This document shows positions 53,306 to 62,889 of a stretch of DNA of 64,000 nucleotides, piece by piece (the first letter of the stretch is position 1; every line of letters begins with the position of its first letter). The notes under the pieces were generated by a model. It saw nothing but the letters and a program-made list of their open reading frames with translations. It was not told where the DNA came from and did not search any database. A program made the position numbers and the translations under genes. The DNA is from Methylotenera sp. (lineage in GTDB: Bacteria; Pseudomonadota; Gammaproteobacteria; Burkholderiales; Methylophilaceae): positions 1 to 64,000 of the forward strand of contig PERG01000003.1 in assembly GCA_002928535.1 (NCBI GenBank), written 5' to 3'.

Positions 53306-54691
53306 TTAAGCTTTTCTGCGTTTCCACCAGAAATAGAATCCGGCAACTAAAAAGCCTAGTGGAATAAAGTATTGAAAGCCGTGGAATACTGTCCATGCCA
53401 CCATGCGGGCAGTCGCAGTATCCGGAATGCTGACATTAATATCTTTAAGCGGCATCGGCTGGATGGTAATCAACTGATCATCACCCGCTAGCCAGTTCAC
53501 GATATTGACACCCAGGTCCAGGTTTCCACCATTGGTAATAAAGGTGTTGGACAGGAAATTCGCATTACCCATCACAACCACACGTTGGCCTTTTTTACCG
53601 TAGACACGTTCCAAAGCCACGCCAATATTGACCGGGCCGCGTTTATCCTTGGCTTCGTTGAATACCGGCTTTTCATCTTTAGCCAGCTTTTTGGAAGATA
53701 ACCAGCCGTTAGGGGCCACTTCCACCAGATTGCTGACTTTCCAGCCATTCTCTTCAGTACCCTTCGCCGTGACTTCGTGCGCTTCGGGGAATAAAGTACG
53801 CAACATGAAGTTGGTGGTAATCGGGTGTTCACCATATAAGCTGGCGAAAGATACCCGTGCATCGGCGCCATATTGGGCAGAGGCCATATCCAAAGTAATC
53901 CCAGGCGAAACTTGCAAGCCCAGGTAATCCGCGACTTCTTGCAAACCGCGTAGATTGTTATCATCCAGCAGCCATAACAAATTACCACCTGACTCCAGAT
54001 AAGCCTTGATTTTTTTAGCCTCAACTTCGCTAACATCCACTTGCGGACTTGCGATCACCAGCATGGCACCGTTACTTGGCACGGCTTGGGCAATCGTTAA
54101 ATCCGGGTTGGCAAATTTAAAGCCTTTTAATTCGAGCTGTTTACCGAATTCACCGATATCGTGGTTTTTAACGCCTAATAAATTGCGCTCGCCATGGCCA
54201 TCGAGGTACATCACGGCTTGCTGATTGGTGCGTGATAAGCGCACCAACAAGTTGGTCATATCCTGCTCGGCAATCGGCGGCGTAATGTGTTCAGTACGCT
54301 TCTGGTATTCAACAATGACTTCACCATCGCTTTTAATGCCCGCATCCTGCGCCAATTTTGGCTCTTCAGACGGGTTAATAAATGTGAGGGAAATATCTTT
54401 TTTCTCGCGCTGATAACGGGCAACAAAATCGATCATGCCTTTACGGAAATTATCACCGCTTGAGGCGTCGTCTTTGGTCGCGAACACGGTAATGTTAATG
54501 GGTGCTTTCATCTGCTTAAGCACGTTCACACTGCCTTGCGTGAGGATATTACGGTTAGCCTGTGTAATATCTTTAGCCACACGGTATTGGCTTGCCAGAT
54601 AACCCAGCAAAACCACTAGTAATAAAAACAGCACTACAAAGAAACTGTTTTGAACCAGGAGTTGGAAACGTAATTTACGATTGATTTTCAT
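53306..54691 (-). CDS. GldG-like ABC exporter auxiliary protein
   Basis: 461 residues. N-terminal membrane segment (FFVVLFLLLVVLLGYLASQY), a large periplasmic domain with ITVFATKDDASSGDN and YLDGHGERNLLGVKNHDIG, ILVIASPQVDVSEVE-like and LLWLLDDNNLRGLQ, and one C-terminal membrane segment before a basic tail (WWKRRKA). This is the GldG/ABC-type uncharacterised transport auxiliary type. No gliding genes are otherwise seen, so a gliding role should not be inferred. Confidence 0.85.
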   Translation of the reverse strand: MKINRKLRFQLLVQNSFFVVLFLLLVVLLGYLASQYRVAKDITQANRNILTQGSVNVLKQMKAPINITVFATKDDASSGDNFRKGMIDFVARYQREKKDISLTFINPSEEPKLAQDAGIKSDGEVIVEYQKRTEHITPPIAEQDMTNLLVRLSRTNQQAVMYLDGHGERNLLGVKNHDIGEFGKQLELKGFKFANPDLTIAQAVPSNGAMLVIASPQVDVSEVEAKKIKAYLESGGNLLWLLDDNNLRGLQEVADYLGLQVSPGITLDMASAQYGADARVSFASLYGEHPITTNFMLRTLFPEAHEVTAKGTEENGWKVSNLVEVAPNGWLSSKKLAKDEKPVFNEAKDKRGPVNIGVALERVYGKKGQRVVVMGNANFLSNTFITNGGNLDLGVNIVNWLAGDDQLITIQPMPLKDINVSIPDTATARMVAWTVFHGFQYFIPLGFLVAGFYFWWKRRKA

Positions 54692-54705
54692 TTTACTAAT
54701 TCCAA

Positions 54706-55452
54706 TTAACCGCGCAGGCGGTCAGCATCTAAGCGACGTACTGTCAGGGTTAAAAATGTCACGATAAAGAGGGCAAAATAGGCAATGTCGCCGCTATCAA
54801 TCAAGCCGCCAGAAAACGACTGAAAGTGGCGCATCAATGAGAGGCTGGCCATAGTATTGCTTGGGTCGCCAGCAAAGAAACGATCCAAGATCATTAAGGC
54901 AAATAACGCGACAAAAGTGAGGATACCCGCCACAACTGGCTGCTGCGTGAGGCTAGAGAAATAAAGGCCCATTGCAGAAAAGCTTGCCACCAATAGCCAT
55001 AAACCAATCGAATTGGCGATAATGTAGCCGAAATCGATATCGGCCCAGATGTTAAGCGTAGACAACATCAAGGCAATGTAAACAATCAGGATCGTCAGGA
55101 AGCCTACCAAGCCCAAGAATTTACCCACGACGATTTCTGTGAGAGAAATCGGTGCGCTAATCAGAAATGGCATAGTTTGGCTACGGCGTTCTTCACTCAC
55201 CAAACGCATGGAAAGCAAAGGCACGGCGAACAACATAATAAAGGAAGCCAAGCCATATACCGTTTGGCCGACAAATTGAGTCACGCCGGTACGTTCTGCT
55301 GGCCGCATTGCGCCGGACATCACCGCGAAATAATCGTTAATGCCATTCAGGTAATGGGTACCAAACGCGAACATCAGCAATGACAGAATCACCCAGCCCA
55401 TAGGCGAGGCAAATACACTTTTAAGTTCTTTTCTTGCAACATTGATAATCAT
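54706..55452 (-). CDS. ABC-2 type permease, GldF-like
   Basis: 248 residues with six membrane segments. VARKELKSVFASPMGWVILS opens it; LLSMRLVSEERRSQTMPFLI and PISLTEIVVGKFLGLV are typical of GldF/ABC-2 permeases. It probably forms the membrane part with the ATPase next door. The GldG-like gene follows after 14 bases. Confidence 0.9.
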   Translation of the reverse strand: MIINVARKELKSVFASPMGWVILSLLMFAFGTHYLNGINDYFAVMSGAMRPAERTGVTQFVGQTVYGLASFIMLFAVPLLSMRLVSEERRSQTMPFLISAPISLTEIVVGKFLGLVGFLTILIVYIALMLSTLNIWADIDFGYIIANSIGLWLLVASFSAMGLYFSSLTQQPVVAGILTFVALFALMILDRFFAGDPSNTMASLSLMRHFQSFSGGLIDSGDIAYFALFIVTFLTLTVRRLDADRLRG

Positions 55453-55479
55453 GATTTGACCTTGATTGAATGATGGCGG

Positions 55480-56433
55480 TTATTGACCAGTAGGCTGATG
55501 CGGGATTGATTGATCCTGATAAGTCAGCTGCACGAATACATCTTCCAAACTCGTCTGGTCCGGCGCGATCTGGTACAAACCCCACTGGTTAGCAACCGCG
55601 GCTTGCACAATAGATTCAGCAGGATCAGCATCATCCGCAAAGCGGACACGCACTAAGCCGCTCGGCAACACCTCAGCTTCAGTCACACCAGCCACTTTCA
55701 ATAACGCATCCGCTTGAGGTGGATTACGCAGGCCGATCAATAGCTTATTGCCGATACGCTGGCGCTTAAGCACGTCGATAGAGCCGTTAAAGACCAGCTT
55801 GCCTTTGTCGATAATTTGCACACGATCACAGACCATTTCGACTTCCGGCAGAATGTGGGTAGAAATAATCACGCTGTGTTCTTGGCCCAATTCGCGGATC
55901 AAGGCGCGGATATCGCGAATCTGGATCGGGTCTAGGCCTACTGTCGGTTCATCCAGAATAATGACCATCGGGTTGTGAATAATCGCTTGTGCGATACCCA
56001 CGCGTTGTTGATAGCCATTGGAAAGATTCTCAATCAAGCGCTTGCTCATATGGCCTAAACCGCAACGCTCTTTTGCCACTTCAATGGCTTTTTTGATATT
56101 TTTCGGGCTCACACGGTGCAAGCGTGCAGCAACGTCTAGATACTCATCAACCGTCAACTCTTTATATAAAGGTCGCATTTCCGGCAGGTAGCCAATTAAT
56201 GCTTTCGCTTCTTTCGGGTTATCGATCATATCGATACCGCAAATTTTGACACTGCCGTTACTAGGCGCCAAGTTACCGGTCAACATTTTCATGGTGGTGG
56301 ATTTGCCAGCGCCATTAGGCCCTAAAAATCCTAACACTTCACCCTTACTCAGATTGAAACTGACATTACTGACGGCCTCACGTCCACCATATAGGCGCGT
56401 GAGTTCGGTTGCCTCTACTGTAAAATTATCCAT
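55480..56433 (-). CDS. ABC transporter ATPase, GldA-like
   Basis: About 317 residues. Walker A GFLGPNGAGKSTTMKML, signature LSNGYQQRVGIAQA (LSNG instead of LSGG), Walker B VIILDEPTVGLDP and switch His in IISTHILPEVE. The C-terminal 90 residues form the usual extra domain of GldA-type ATPases. The ORF opens at 56445; the fifth codon ATG at 56433 starts MDNFTVEATELTRLYG and is preferred. First gene of the exporter operon; substrate unknown. Confidence 0.92.
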   Translation of the reverse strand: MDNFTVEATELTRLYGGREAVSNVSFNLSKGEVLGFLGPNGAGKSTTMKMLTGNLAPSNGSVKICGIDMIDNPKEAKALIGYLPEMRPLYKELTVDEYLDVAARLHRVSPKNIKKAIEVAKERCGLGHMSKRLIENLSNGYQQRVGIAQAIIHNPMVIILDEPTVGLDPIQIRDIRALIRELGQEHSVIISTHILPEVEMVCDRVQIIDKGKLVFNGSIDVLKRQRIGNKLLIGLRNPPQADALLKVAGVTEAEVLPSGLVRVRFADDADPAESIVQAAVANQWGLYQIAPDQTSLEDVFVQLTYQDQSIPHQPTGQ

Positions 56434-56445
56434 GGCCACTATCAT

Positions 56446-56724
56446 CTCAATTATTAATGCCGCCGACGCTAGTCGGCAATATTCAGCCAGCCAAACGCGC
56501 CCTTTTCCAACTAGGCAATCGTTCTCTGTATGCTACGGATTTATTTAAAACATGTTGCGAACTGACGGATGGAAAGTTCTGTTGACATGCGCTATAGTCA
56601 ATACATAATTATGTAGGAACTTGCGACACCTGTCACGGACTAAGAAAGACCAGCACTTTATTTACGATTTACGCCAGTCAACGTTACTACCAACCACTTT
56701 TATATATAAGACCTGAATCAACCT
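56446..56724. other. Divergent spacer, ABC exporter / TPR lipoprotein operon
   Basis: A 279-base region with both promoters. The only firm signal is the sigma70-type promoter at 56582-56609 on the plus strand. Downstream to the TPR gene there are about 115 bases of leader in which I see no clear hairpin or riboswitch. Confidence 0.45.
56582..56609 (+). promoter_or_regulatory. Sigma70-type promoter of the TPR-lolB operon
   Basis: TTGACA (perfect -35) at 56582-56587, 16 bases, CATAAT at 56604-56609 (5 of 6 for TATAAT). It faces the TPR lipoprotein gene. Confidence 0.75.
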
Positions 56725-58494
56725 ATGGGCTCACCACACAATACTTCTGCAACTTACCAACCAAAACGTATGACGCAAGCCATCGTATATGCATGCCTAC
56801 TGACTGGGGTATTCACTTTACCTGGTTGTGCCAGCCCATCCAGAACGAAAATCGAATCGACTGTAGCGCGTAACGGCCCTACAAAGATAGACAGCAGTGA
56901 ACTCAGTGCAGAATTTGTCTATAAATATTTAATCGCAGAAGTCGCAGGCCAACGTGGCGACTTTGCAACCTCAGGCTCAATTTTTTACGACCTTGCAAAA
57001 GAAACCGGCGATGCGAGATTAGCTGAACGTGCAGCGCGCACAGCCGCCTTCGGCAATGTAGGCAATCTCACAATGCCTGCAGTTAAACTATGGGCCGTAT
57101 TGGATCCAAGCTCCACTGAAGCGCAGCAAGCCATGACGGAGATGTTGATTTCGTCTGGTCAGTTTGACGAAGCAGAACCCTATCTAGCCAAATTACTAAG
57201 CAAACCAGAAACACGCGCCAGCGGCTTTTTATATTTAAATGCACTCCTGGGTAAAAGCCCTGACAAAGCCAAAGTATTAAGCGTGATCCAATCATTGGCT
57301 AAGCCTTATCCTAATGTACCTGAAGCCCATTTTGCCGTAGCGCAAGCTGCCTGGGCAGCGACCCAAGACTTGGTGGCCTTGGCTGCATTAGATCGTGCCG
57401 AAGCACTGAAACCCGGCTGGAATATTGCCGCATTATTAAAAGGTCAGGTCTTGTTCAACCAATCGCCACAGGCTGCGATTGAACATTATGAAACGTATTT
57501 GGAGGCGCATCCTACTTCCAATGAAATCCGCATTAATCTGGCCAAATTATTGGTGAGCCAGAAACAGTTTGAAGAGGCAAAAGAGCAGTTCCCTATCATT
57601 CTGCAAGAAGCTGAAACCAGCCAAGCCAAGAATCTGGCTGAAATTACGACGGTGGTAGGTTTGCTGGCTTATCAAGCTGGTGATTATCAGGCAGCTGAAG
57701 GCTATTTCCAACAGGCATTGAAAGCCGGGTTTAAAGATGTCGATCAAATTTATATCTACTTGGCACAAACCGCAGAAAAACAAGACCATAACCAGGTAGC
57801 CACGGATTGGTATAACAAAGTTTTACCAGGGCCGCGTTATCTGGAAGCACAAATTAATTTGGCGAACTTGATCGCCCGCACCCAAAATGTGGATAAAGCC
57901 ATCGAGAAGCTGGATGCCATTGATGACTTAACGACTGAACAGCAGATCATTGTGATTCAGACTGAGGCAGCTCTACTATCCAGGGCCAAGCGTAACCAGG
58001 AGTCTTTTAACCTGCTCGAAAAAGCCGTTAAGAATTTGCCCAATACGCCGGAGCTGGTGTACGACTACGCGCTTGCTGCAGAGCGCATTAAAAAGCTGGA
58101 CCTGATGGAAACCGAGTTACGCAAGGCGATTGCTGCTAAACCGGATTTTGCAGCCGCTTACAATGCACTAGGCTACTCTTATGCAGACCGCAATATCAAG
58201 CTGGATGAGGCGCAACAATTGATCGAAAAAGCCTTGTCGCTATCACCCAACGACCACTATATGTTGGATAGCCTGGGTTGGGTACATTACCGCAAAGGCA
58301 ATTTGGACAAGGCGATCACCTATTTGCAAAAAGCTTATAACATGAACCCGGATCCTGAAATTGCGGCGCATTTAGGCGAAGTGTTATGGCAAAAAGGCCA
58401 ACATGAAGAAGCTAAAAAAATCTGGCGTGATGCATTAATTGCCGACCCGGATAATGAAGTGCTGATTATGGCTGCCAATAAATTCAAATCTTGA
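56725..58494 (+). CDS. TPR-repeat lipoprotein
   Basis: 589 residues. A lipoprotein signal ends TGVFTLPGC (Cys about residue 34); a start at the internal ATG (56770) would shorten the n-region. The body consists of many TPR-like helical pairs, clear ones being NALGYSYADRNIKLDEAQQL, LDSLGWVHYRKGNLDKAITY and LAKLLVSQKQFEEA. It lies before lolB-ispE, a common betaproteobacterial arrangement, and probably works in outer-membrane biogenesis, but the precise function is not known. Confidence 0.85.
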   Translation: MGSPHNTSATYQPKRMTQAIVYACLLTGVFTLPGCASPSRTKIESTVARNGPTKIDSSELSAEFVYKYLIAEVAGQRGDFATSGSIFYDLAKETGDARLAERAARTAAFGNVGNLTMPAVKLWAVLDPSSTEAQQAMTEMLISSGQFDEAEPYLAKLLSKPETRASGFLYLNALLGKSPDKAKVLSVIQSLAKPYPNVPEAHFAVAQAAWAATQDLVALAALDRAEALKPGWNIAALLKGQVLFNQSPQAAIEHYETYLEAHPTSNEIRINLAKLLVSQKQFEEAKEQFPIILQEAETSQAKNLAEITTVVGLLAYQAGDYQAAEGYFQQALKAGFKDVDQIYIYLAQTAEKQDHNQVATDWYNKVLPGPRYLEAQINLANLIARTQNVDKAIEKLDAIDDLTTEQQIIVIQTEAALLSRAKRNQESFNLLEKAVKNLPNTPELVYDYALAAERIKKLDLMETELRKAIAAKPDFAAAYNALGYSYADRNIKLDEAQQLIEKALSLSPNDHYMLDSLGWVHYRKGNLDKAITYLQKAYNMNPDPEIAAHLGEVLWQKGQHEEAKKIWRDALIADPDNEVLIMAANKFKS

Positions 58495-58512
58495 TTTGTT
58501 GATCCTTAAGCT

Positions 58513-59154
58513 TTGAATTTTTCCTGTCCTCAACTATTTTGCTCGCAGTATCTGCGAGCATTATTTTTAGCGGCTTTAGTGGCTGTTATCGCAGGCTGCG
58601 CGAGTAGCCCTATTTCAAAACCTATTGAAACCCCAGCTTCCAAAAGCCTTCAACAGCAGCATTTAAATAGCATTGCAGCAATTAAAGCGTTTTCCCTAAA
58701 AGGGCGCATTGGTGTGCAAACCGAAGGCAAGGGCTTTTCGGGCAGCATGCAATGGCAACACGAAACTGCCGAGGACAATATTGCATTGTATTCACCACTG
58801 GGCGGACAAGTGGCTAGCATTAAAAAAGATGCTAACGCTGTCACATTGACAGAGGGCAATGGCAACTCCATTAGCGCCCAAGATGCAGAAACACTCACCG
58901 AAATGACCTTAGGCTGGAAGCTACCGCTTACTGGCCTTGCTGATTGGTCGTTAGGCCGTCCGACTGCCCAGCCCATTGATAAAATTAACTGGGATGAAAT
59001 GGGCCGAATCACGCATTTAGTGCAAGAAGGCTGGGATATAGAATATTCCGATTATTTAGCCCATGAAGGCAAACAACTGCCTAACAAGATTTACTTGCGC
59101 AGTCCCAAAGTGAATATCAAGCTCATCGTAGAAAATCGTTTTAGCACCCCATAG
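58513..59154 (+). CDS. lolB: Outer-membrane lipoprotein receptor LolB
   Basis: Receives lipoproteins from LolA and inserts them in the outer membrane. 213 residues. Signal AALVAVIAGCASSP with Cys about residue 29; then FSLKGRIGVQTEGKGFSGSM, LYSPLGGQVASIKKD and GWKLPLTGLADWSLGRP, all LolB features. It starts with TTG at 58513 (no ATG available), 18 bases after the TPR gene. ispE follows after 71 bases. Confidence 0.93.
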   Translation: MNFSCPQLFCSQYLRALFLAALVAVIAGCASSPISKPIETPASKSLQQQHLNSIAAIKAFSLKGRIGVQTEGKGFSGSMQWQHETAEDNIALYSPLGGQVASIKKDANAVTLTEGNGNSISAQDAETLTEMTLGWKLPLTGLADWSLGRPTAQPIDKINWDEMGRITHLVQEGWDIEYSDYLAHEGKQLPNKIYLRSPKVNIKLIVENRFSTP

Positions 59155-59225
59155 TTTTAACCACCATATCGTTTTAACACACCATCGTTTAGCACTTCTT
59201 AGCCTCAATAAATTACAATACCGGC

Positions 59226-60116
59226 ATGTCACAACCCGATTACCTCAAGCAGGGCTTTCATGCCTTCGCTGCGCCTGCCAAAATCAACCTGTTCCTGCAT
59301 ATCGTCGGTCAGCGGGCTGACGGATACCATTTATTACAAACCGTGTTTCGCCTGCTCGATTTTTGCGACACCATTTATTTAAAACCTGTTCCACAATCCA
59401 GCATTACACGTGCTCACAACGTTGCCAGTGTTCCAGAAGCCCAGGACTTATGCATCCGTGCAGCGAAGCTGCTTCAGCAATACACTGGTTATAGGCATGG
59501 CGTTGAGATTGCAGTGGAAAAGCGCATTCCCATGGGGGGCGGATTAGGCGGCGGCAGCTCGGATGCGGCAACCGTTCTACTGGCATTGAATAAATTGTGG
59601 CAACTTAATTTACCGCGCCAAACATTAATGGATTTAGGATTGCAATTAGGGGCCGATGTGCCATTTTTCCTTTATGGCACAAATGCTTGGGCAGAAGGCG
59701 TTGGTGAGAAGTTACAGGCCATCGCCCTGAAACCTGCCTATTATGTGGTACTCAATCCAAACGTACATGTCTCAACCGCGCAAATATTTGCCAATAAGCA
59801 ATTGACAAAGAATGCGATTCCTAAGACAATGTCGGGCTTTTCAGGGATGGCAAATTCAGCTTCAGGAAATATCAAAGCTGACTACATTAACCACCTGGAA
59901 AACATCGTTTGTCAGGATTATCCAGCAGTTTCAGCGTGTCTTACATGGCTTAAACAATTTGGTGATGCGAGAATGAGCGGATCAGGTGCTTCGGTATTTT
60001 TAGAAGTGGCTGACGAGCAAACGGCAATTGATATTTGCAGCAAAAAACCGAGCGAAGTAAGCGGTTTTGTAGCAAGAGGGTTAGATCAGCACCCTGTTCA
60101 ATTAACACTTGAATAA
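59226..60116 (+). CDS. ispE: 4-diphosphocytidyl-2-C-methyl-D-erythritol kinase
   Basis: GHMP kinase of the MEP isoprenoid pathway. AFAAPAKINLFLHIVGQRAD is the N-terminal substrate motif, IPMGGGLGGGSSDAATVLLA the ATP-binding glycine loop, and GSGASVFLEV (motif 3) the C-terminal one. 296 residues, usual. lolB-ispE-tRNA-prs-rplY-pth-ychF is a highly conserved order in this class. Confidence 0.96.
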   Translation: MSQPDYLKQGFHAFAAPAKINLFLHIVGQRADGYHLLQTVFRLLDFCDTIYLKPVPQSSITRAHNVASVPEAQDLCIRAAKLLQQYTGYRHGVEIAVEKRIPMGGGLGGGSSDAATVLLALNKLWQLNLPRQTLMDLGLQLGADVPFFLYGTNAWAEGVGEKLQAIALKPAYYVVLNPNVHVSTAQIFANKQLTKNAIPKTMSGFSGMANSASGNIKADYINHLENIVCQDYPAVSACLTWLKQFGDARMSGSGASVFLEVADEQTAIDICSKKPSEVSGFVARGLDQHPVQLTLE

Positions 60117-60130
60117 ACTGACTCAATTAT

Positions 60131-60207
60131 TGGGGAGTCGCCAAGCTGGTTAAGGCACCGGATTTTGATTCCGGCATGCGAAGGTTCGAATCCTTCCTCC
60201 CCAGCCA
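60131..60207 (+). tRNA. tRNA-Gln (anticodon TTG)
   Basis: A full cloverleaf: acceptor TGGGGAG pairs with CTCCCCA, anticodon stem CCGGA/TCCGG with loop TTTTGAT giving anticodon TTG, T-arm AAGG-TTCGAAT-CCTT, discriminator G and an encoded CCA. 77 bases. It lies between ispE and prs, 14 bases after the ispE stop, a classic betaproteobacterial position. Confidence 0.97.
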
Positions 60208-60250
60208 AATTCTTTGCATGCAGGTCAATTCACCTGCATGAGGTAAATAC

Positions 60251-60288
60251 AAGCGTGTAGATTTTTGATTTACGCGCTTTTATTTTTT
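60251..60288 (+). terminator. Terminator after tRNA-Gln
   Basis: AAGCGTGTA (60251-60259) pairs with TACGCGCTT (60271-60279), one G-U wobble, 11-base loop, then TTATTTTTT. A second perfect hairpin (CATGCAGGT/ACCTGCATG, 60217-60240) without U-tract lies between it and the tRNA and may help 3' processing. Confidence 0.75.
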
Positions 60289-60335
60289 AGTGGTTTTAGT
60301 TTGACGCTGGTACTGCCAGCACGATAGGAAATCAG

Positions 60336-61292
60336 ATGGTGTCTAGCAGCAGCAACATGATGGTTTTTACTGGCAACGCCAACCCTGTGCTAGCGCAAGA
60401 AGTTGCTACACATCTGGGGATTGAGCTTGGTCGTGCAGACGTAGGTAGATTCAGCGATGGCGAGATTATGGTTGAATTGCTGGAAAACGTACGCGGTCGC
60501 GACGTATTCGTATTGCAATCCACTAGCCACCCGACCAACGACAGCCTGATGGAAGTCATGGTCATGGTTGATGCGCTGCGTCGCTCTTCAGCCGCCCGTA
60601 TTACCGCTGCGATCCCCTACTTTGGTTATTCACGTCAAGATCGCCGTCCACGTTCAGCGCGTGTAGCGATTACTGCCAAAGTAGTAGCAAATATGTTAAC
60701 TGGCGTAGGTGTTAATCGCCTGCTGACCATGGATTTACACTCTGACCAGATTCAAGGTTTCTTTGATATTCCGGTTGATAATATTTATGCAACACCGATT
60801 CTGCTGGCTGATTTATGGCGCCAGAATCATGAAAATTTAGTCGTGGTTTCACCGGATGTAGGCGGCGTAGTCCGCGCACGTGCTTGTGCAAAACAGTTGA
60901 ATTCAGATTTGGCGATTATCGATAAACGCCGTCCAAAAGCCAACGTAGCCAAAGTAATGAACATCATTGGTGATGTGGCTGGCCGTACTTGCGTGATCAT
61001 GGATGACATGGTCGATACCGCAAATACATTGTGTGAAGCCGCTGCCGCGTTGAAAAAGCATGGCGCAGTTAAAGTGCTGGCGTATGCCACGCACCCGGTA
61101 TTATCCGGTGGGGCCGCAGAGCGCATTATGAATTCTGAACTGGATGAGTTAGTAGTGACTAACACCATTTCACTTGGTGCAGATTCAATCGCTTGCAGCA
61201 AAATCCGCCAATTGAGCGCCGCAGAATTACTCGCTGAAACGATTCGTCGTATCAGCTGTGAAGATTCAGTATCTTCACTGTTTATGGATTAA
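60336..61292 (+). CDS. prs: Ribose-phosphate pyrophosphokinase
   Basis: Makes PRPP from ribose 5-phosphate and ATP. 318 residues. [20 protein letters not shown] opens it; [33 protein letters not shown] (ATP loop), [18 protein letters not shown] and [17 protein letters not shown] (PRPP-binding loop) follow. In a RuMP methylotroph ribose phosphates are central intermediates. The ATG at 60336 adds 8 residues before the second ATG; either is possible. Confidence 0.97.
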   Translation: MVSSSSNMMVFTGNANPVLAQEVATHLGIELGRADVGRFSDGEIMVELLENVRGRDVFVLQSTSHPTNDSLMEVMVMVDALRRSSAARITAAIPYFGYSRQDRRPRSARVAITAKVVANMLTGVGVNRLLTMDLHSDQIQGFFDIPVDNIYATPILLADLWRQNHENLVVVSPDVGGVVRARACAKQLNSDLAIIDKRRPKANVAKVMNIIGDVAGRTCVIMDDMVDTANTLCEAAAALKKHGAVKVLAYATHPVLSGGAAERIMNSELDELVVTNTISLGADSIACSKIRQLSAAELLAETIRRISCEDSVSSLFMD

Positions 61293-61410
61293 TAGATAAA
61301 AATTAGATTTTTAAGTTTTCATCCTACAAGCTGGTCGCGGTTTGTAGATTTTAGTGTAGTAAGGCCCTCGAAAGCCTGTAGTAATAAGTAGTAAAACTAG
61401 GAGCAGTAAA

Positions 61411-62055
61411 ATGACTATCGAAATTAATGCAGTAAAACGTGACGACAGAGGTACGGGTGCGAGCCGCCGTTCACGTCGTGCTGGCAACGTGCCAGGTGTA
61501 GTGTACGGTGGTGGTAAAGAAGCCGTATCAGTTGAGTTCTCGCACAAGGAATTGTTTCTTGAGTTCCGTCATGAAGCATTCCATGCTTCTATCTTAAGCT
61601 TGAACCTGGATGGCAAAAAAGAAAACGTATTGTTACGTGACTACCAAATGCACCCAGTACGCAACACTATTCAACACGTTGATTTCCAACGCGTTAGCGC
61701 AACGGAAAAAATCCACGTTAAAGTGCCATTCCACTTCATCAATGCTGACATCGCTCCAGGCGTTAAATTAGGCGGCGGTATCGTGGCGCACATCATGACC
61801 GAAGCTGATGTAAGCTGCTTGGCAAAAGATTTGCCAGAGTTCATTGAAGTTGATTTGGCAACATTAGAAATGGGTGACGCTGTGCACTTGTCACAACTTA
61901 AATTGCCAAAAGGCGTTGAGTTCGTTCAATTAGCCCATGACAATGACGCAACCGTTGCCTCTATTGCTAAAACACGCGGCAGCTTAGCTGACGACGCAGC
62001 AGATGCTGCCGTTGCAGCGGATGCAGCAGAAGCATCAGCTACACCAGCAGTTTAA
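61411..62055 (+). CDS. rplY: 50S ribosomal protein L25/general stress protein Ctc
   Basis: 214 residues: an N-terminal L25 5S-rRNA-binding domain (about 1-90: RDDRGTGASRRSRRAGNVPG, LLRDYQMHPVRNTIQHVDFQ) and a C-terminal Ctc domain (PFHFINADIAPGVKLGGGIV), then an Ala/Asp-rich tail. TAGGAG lies 9 bases before the ATG. It follows prs after 118 bases, in which CTACAA (61325-61330) and TTGTAG (61343-61348) could pair as a weak hairpin. Confidence 0.95.
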   Translation: MTIEINAVKRDDRGTGASRRSRRAGNVPGVVYGGGKEAVSVEFSHKELFLEFRHEAFHASILSLNLDGKKENVLLRDYQMHPVRNTIQHVDFQRVSATEKIHVKVPFHFINADIAPGVKLGGGIVAHIMTEADVSCLAKDLPEFIEVDLATLEMGDAVHLSQLKLPKGVEFVQLAHDNDATVASIAKTRGSLADDAADAAVAADAAEASATPAV

Positions 62056-62072
62056 GTTTTTGCATGAAAAAC

Positions 62073-62107
62073 AACGCGCGCTTTTAATCGAAGTGCGCGT
62101 TTTTTAT
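62073..62107 (+). terminator. Terminator of rplY
   Basis: AACGCGCGCTT (62073-62083) pairs with AAGTGCGCGTT (62091-62101), one wobble, loop TTAATCG, followed by a run of T. A strong hairpin directly after rplY; pth begins 31 bases later. Confidence 0.88.
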
Positions 62108-62137
62108 TTAATGGAATAGTCGACTAAAATAGCACCC

Positions 62138-62710
62138 ATGAGCGGCATCAAACTATTAGTAGGGTTAGGCAATCCGGGCGATAAATATGTAGCCACGCGC
62201 CACAACGCCGGCTTTTGGTGGGTCGATCAACTCGCCAACAGCACCAATAGCAAGCTCGCACTAGATACCAAGTTTTTTGGCCAAGCTGGTAAGTTAAGCC
62301 CGCATGCCGATACCTGGTTGCTCAAGCCAACCACGTTTATGAATGCCAGTGGCAAAGCTGTTGCGGCACTTGCTAATTATTACAAACTCACGCCTGAACA
62401 GATTTTAGTGATTCATGATGAGCTGGATTTACCGCCAGAAACCGTGAAGCTTAAAAAAGGCGGCGGTCATGGCGGACATAACGGATTAAAAGATATTACC
62501 GCCGTATTAGGCACGCCGGATTTCTGGCGCTTGCGCTTAGGAATTGGCCACCCAGGTGACCGTAACGAAGTGGTTAATTTTGTGCTCAAAGCCCCATTAA
62601 AAGATGAACTGACTGCCATTAATCAATGCATAGATAAAAGTATCGAAGTAGTGCCACAGTTACTCAAAGGTGACTTTGAAAACGCAATGTTAAAATTGCA
62701 CACCAAATAA
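62138..62710 (+). CDS. pth: Peptidyl-tRNA hydrolase
   Basis: Frees tRNA from stalled peptidyl-tRNA. 190 residues. [20 protein letters not shown] carries the catalytic His, [36 protein letters not shown] and [10 protein letters not shown] the other active-site residues. Immediately downstream is a 311-base repeat-filled gap before ychF. Confidence 0.96.
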   Translation: MSGIKLLVGLGNPGDKYVATRHNAGFWWVDQLANSTNSKLALDTKFFGQAGKLSPHADTWLLKPTTFMNASGKAVAALANYYKLTPEQILVIHDELDLPPETVKLKKGGGHGGHNGLKDITAVLGTPDFWRLRLGIGHPGDRNEVVNFVLKAPLKDELTAINQCIDKSIEVVPQLLKGDFENAMLKLHTK

Positions 62711-62721
62711 TATTTAGCCTC

Positions 62722-62872
62722 AATTTTCCACCTGGTATTTTAGTTAAGTACAAAGCGGCAAGGATTGAGATGCAAGTAAGGAAAAGTCGATTCCAACTAG
62801 ATTTCACGCAAGGTCAAGGCGTTGAGGTTAGCGAAGATGAGACAGTACATTAGTACGGCGAAATCGCCAGAA
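62722..62872. repeat. Family B element, copy 2 (degenerate)
   Basis: Begins AATTTTCCACCTGG like copy 3 and has the core GACAGTAC (62841-62848) with TAGTACGGCGA. The right arm expected to pair with the left end (TGGAAAATT) is not found, and an extra stretch of about 65 bases separates the GGCAAGG block from the core. The right boundary is uncertain. Confidence 0.55.
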
Positions 62873-62889
62873 TGTAATTAAGAAAACTC

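Noticed and set aside
53572-54036. 154-aa ORF in another frame of the GldG-like gene
   Set aside because: Frame shadow; the GldG-like frame is continuous with membrane segments at both ends, so no frameshift is implied.
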